Below are positions 6,573-8,032 of a stretch of 8,032 bases of DNA, piece by piece; position 1 is the first letter of the stretch, and each line of letters starts with the position of its first letter. Source of the DNA: an uncultured Fidelibacterota bacterium. Its GTDB lineage: Bacteria > Marinisomatota > Marinisomatia > Marinisomatales > UBA1611. Under the pieces are notes generated by a model that had not been told where the DNA came from, made no database searches, and saw nothing but the letters and a program-made list of their open reading frames with translations. Both the position numbers and the translations under genes were made by a program. The DNA lies in the NCBI GenBank assembly GCA_913045415.1, contig CAJWPW010000040.1, positions 1-8,032 on the forward strand. Reading direction: 5' to 3'.

Positions 6573-7871
6573 ATGATTCTAAATAGGATCGATCTGGGTA
6601 CAGCCTGTACAGTTCGCAATAGCGGTGAAACCGGTATTCTGAAGAAGATATATTTCTACCCCACCAAGTATGAAATAGAATTTTCAGACGGAAATATCCG
6701 GCATTACTCATCGAAAGATCTTGAGTTTGAAGGTATTGAACAACCCGAAGCAAAACTTCAGGCTCCACCTGTTCCCAAAAATGGTGTTGGCGAAAGTTGG
6801 ACAGCCTGGGACCCATTTGCCGGCGAAAGTGTTGTCAAACACCATTTTTCCACCACCAAAGACATCATGTGGCAAATGATTACATCTTTGAATATGTATA
6901 ATGTGTGGTTCTACGGAATTCAGCGAGCACTTCCTGTTCTTGATATTGATCGCTATGTCCACAAATATTCTTTCACCCATCTTAATCTTGAACCAGGATC
7001 ATTCTTTAAAATTCGACCTCGAACCATCGCTCCATATTTTAAATGCCGAATCATTACTGTTGAAAAAGAAAAAGAATTTGGTTTCACTTTCAGGACATCC
7101 CCGCTTGTTAGTGAATATGTCCAATTTACCATTGAAGAAACAGATTTCGGTGTTTGGGTAACATGCAGGCGGACGTCCAAAGGCCTTTTTTCATTTTTAA
7201 CACAATTCAACTGGCCAGCCAAATCACGAATCCTGCAAAAATTAGATATAATTGTACCTAAAGTAGATTTCACCAAAGAAGATGAGCAAACGGATGGCGG
7301 TGCTGATAGTGCAAACCAATTTGGCGGTTTTGCATCGCGACAAGATTATATCGACTACGCAATTAATATGGGCATGGAAAACAATATGGATTTTGTGAAT
7401 GCCATCCCTGAAAAACCCATCCGTGGCATGGCCAAAGCAGGCATTGCTAAAGCCAAACGAAGCGGTATTACACCACCAAAACCAGACAAGCCTTCTGGTG
7501 GAGTTGCAAATGAGACAGGGGGTGGAATAGATGCATTATCATCGAAAGAACTAGTGGCTTTATTGGTGAATAAAGGATTAGATGGCGATATGGACACTGT
7601 GAATGCCCACGAGGATAAAGTGACTCGCGGAAAAGCCAAATCCATGATTGTTAAAATTAAACGGGGGACCTTTGAACGTCCACCCATGCCGCAAATCCCT
7701 GAGGCGTCTAGTGGTAATACGGATGCCGGTGAAACAGAAGACCAATTAATTGAGCGCTTGATTGCCAAAGGGTTAGAAGGCGACATGGATGAGATTAATG
7801 CTCTTGATAACAGACCTTTACGGGGAAAGATTAAATCCGCAATTGTCAAAGCAAAACGGGCAGAGAAATAA
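6573..7871 (+). CDS. SRPBCC-like domain protein with N-terminal barrel-like module and three C-terminal repeats
   Basis: I do not recognise this 432-residue protein as a named family. Residues ~6-55 look like a small SH3/Tudor-like beta barrel (G.A..V, then Y.IEFSDG..R.Y...DLEFEG). Residues ~86-232 have the layout of an SRPBCC/polyketide-cyclase (START-like) domain: a helix near 94-108, then strands (YSFTHLNLEPGSFFKIRP, RIITVEKEKEFGFTF, VQFTIEE, VWVTCRR), and a closing helix at ~216-228. Such folds bind lipids or other hydrophobic ligands. The rest is three copies of a ~43-residue unit separated by Gly/Pro/Asp-rich linkers. No signal peptide or membrane helix is seen, so it is probably cytoplasmic. 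The ATG at 6573 has no Shine-Dalgarno box but starts right before the barrel. It is divergent from ctaA, and its stop overlaps the next small gene by one base (TAATG). The gene is clearly real; its function is unknown and the SRPBCC call is from visual pattern only. Confidence 0.8.
   Translation: MILNRIDLGTACTVRNSGETGILKKIYFYPTKYEIEFSDGNIRHYSSKDLEFEGIEQPEAKLQAPPVPKNGVGESWTAWDPFAGESVVKHHFSTTKDIMWQMITSLNMYNVWFYGIQRALPVLDIDRYVHKYSFTHLNLEPGSFFKIRPRTIAPYFKCRIITVEKEKEFGFTFRTSPLVSEYVQFTIEETDFGVWVTCRRTSKGLFSFLTQFNWPAKSRILQKLDIIVPKVDFTKEDEQTDGGADSANQFGGFASRQDYIDYAINMGMENNMDFVNAIPEKPIRGMAKAGIAKAKRSGITPPKPDKPSGGVANETGGGIDALSSKELVALLVNKGLDGDMDTVNAHEDKVTRGKAKSMIVKIKRGTFERPPMPQIPEASSGNTDAGETEDQLIERLIAKGLEGDMDEINALDNRPLRGKIKSAIVKAKRAEK
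7338..7865 (+). repeat. Three in-frame ~43-residue protein repeats
   Basis: Protein residues 256-298, 324-366 and 389-431 (bases 7338-7466, 7542-7670, 7737-7865) align without gaps. The shared pattern is a hydrophobic helix (LI..LINKGL), then GDMD.VNA (ENNMDFVNA in copy 1), then a basic segment RGKAKS.IVKAKR. Copies 2 and 3 are most alike; copy 1 has RGMAKAGIAKAKR. The spacing is 68 and 65 residues. At the DNA level the copies are clearly diverged, so this is an old duplication kept by selection, not a recent tandem expansion. Each unit likely forms two helices with an acidic turn and a strongly basic second helix, which could bind nucleic acid, acidic lipid or a partner protein; that is inference. 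Confidence 0.85.
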
Positions 7872-7978
7872 TGTCTGAAACACAAAAAGAATCTTTAACT
7901 AAAACGCAGGTCATTTCTATGATTGTATGTACACTGCTTCTTTTGGTTTATGTCACATTAGTAACATGGGTGCTCTAA
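7871..7978 (+). CDS. Small single-span membrane peptide (35 aa)
   Basis: An ATG overlapping the previous stop by one base (TAATG) opens a 35-residue frame ending in TAA at 7976-7978. The N-terminal 12 residues are polar and charged (MSETQKESLTKT); residues ~14-35 form one hydrophobic helix (VISMIVCTLLLLVYVTLVTW) that runs to the C terminus. This is the layout of a small inner-membrane protein with a cytoplasmic N terminus, such as an accessory subunit of a transporter or enzyme. The one-base stop/start overlap suggests translational coupling with the SRPBCC-repeat gene, and the next gene starts seven bases later. I do not recognise the family. Support is the tight spacing and clear membrane helix; its short length leaves some doubt. 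Confidence 0.6.
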   Translation: MSETQKESLTKTQVISMIVCTLLLLVYVTLVTWVL

Positions 7979-7985
7979 TAAAACA

Positions 7986-8032
7986 ATGGAATGGTTCACA
8001 CTAGAATGGCTCATGCGGAACCTGGAATGGGC
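7986..8032 (+). CDS. Start of an unidentified gene, cut by the right edge
   Basis: An ATG at 7986, seven bases after the small membrane gene's stop, opens a frame that stays open to the end of the window (15 full codons, MEWFTLEWLMRNLEW). The tight spacing suggests the same operon. It is rich in Trp and Leu, as at the N terminus of some membrane proteins, but this is far too little for a family call. No Shine-Dalgarno box is visible. Confidence 0.45.
   Translation, partial: MEWFTLEWLMRNLEW

Noticed and set aside
7584..7620. EF-hand or dockerin-like calcium loop in the repeats (DGDMDTVNAHED)
   Set aside because: Position 6 is Thr instead of Gly, position 8 is Asn instead of a hydrophobic residue, and copies 1 and 3 keep fewer acidic residues, so the canonical loop is not met.
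7355..7885. Long minus-strand open frame (176 aa) opposite the repeat region
   Set aside because: It lies antisense to the clearly coding repeat protein, its composition follows from the complement of those codons, and it shows no domain or coherent protein pattern.

Overview
This window looks like chromosomal DNA of an aerobic, AT-rich (about 60% A+T by eye) Gram-negative-like bacterium. It encodes maturation factors for an aa3/caa3-type heme-copper oxidase. None of the visible start codons has a Shine-Dalgarno box, which fits the Bacteroidota and related FCB-group phyla (for example Marinimicrobia). That placement is inference only; no rRNA or taxonomic marker gene is present. There are no mobile elements, tRNAs, rRNAs or CRISPR arrays.

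Bases 1-3438 (+ strand) hold the C-terminal 1,145 residues of a very large gene cut by the left edge. Its first ~230 residues are the end of an acyl-CoA-synthetase-type adenylating domain. Then come about 900 residues of unusual extension: a beta-rich part, a helical part, a stretch resembling a catalytically degenerate kinase fold, and a GNAT-like acetyltransferase fold at the very end. A short convergent intergenic region (3439-3510) follows, with a weak hairpin that may stop transcription from both sides.

Bases 3511-6425 (- strand) form a very compact four-gene operon, transcribed ctaA, SCO1/SenC, ctaB, DUF420. The joints are an 8-base overlap, direct abutment (TAAATG) and a 1-base gap. 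CtaB farnesylates heme B to heme O, CtaA oxidises heme O to heme A, SCO delivers copper to the CuA centre, and the DUF420 protein is a membrane factor found in oxidase assembly clusters. The oxidase subunits themselves are not in the window.

A 147-base divergent intergenic region (6426-6572) separates this operon from a + strand gene group. The first of these genes (6573-7871) encodes a 432-residue protein with a small N-terminal beta-barrel-like module, an SRPBCC/polyketide-cyclase-like lipid-binding-type domain, and three copies of a ~43-residue repeat at its C terminus that I do not recognise. A 35-residue single-span membrane peptide (7871-7978) overlaps its stop codon by one base. A further gene starts at 7986 and runs off the right edge. 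The repeat protein with its tiny membrane partner, and the giant adenylation-kinase-like-GNAT fusion, are the least ordinary parts of the window.
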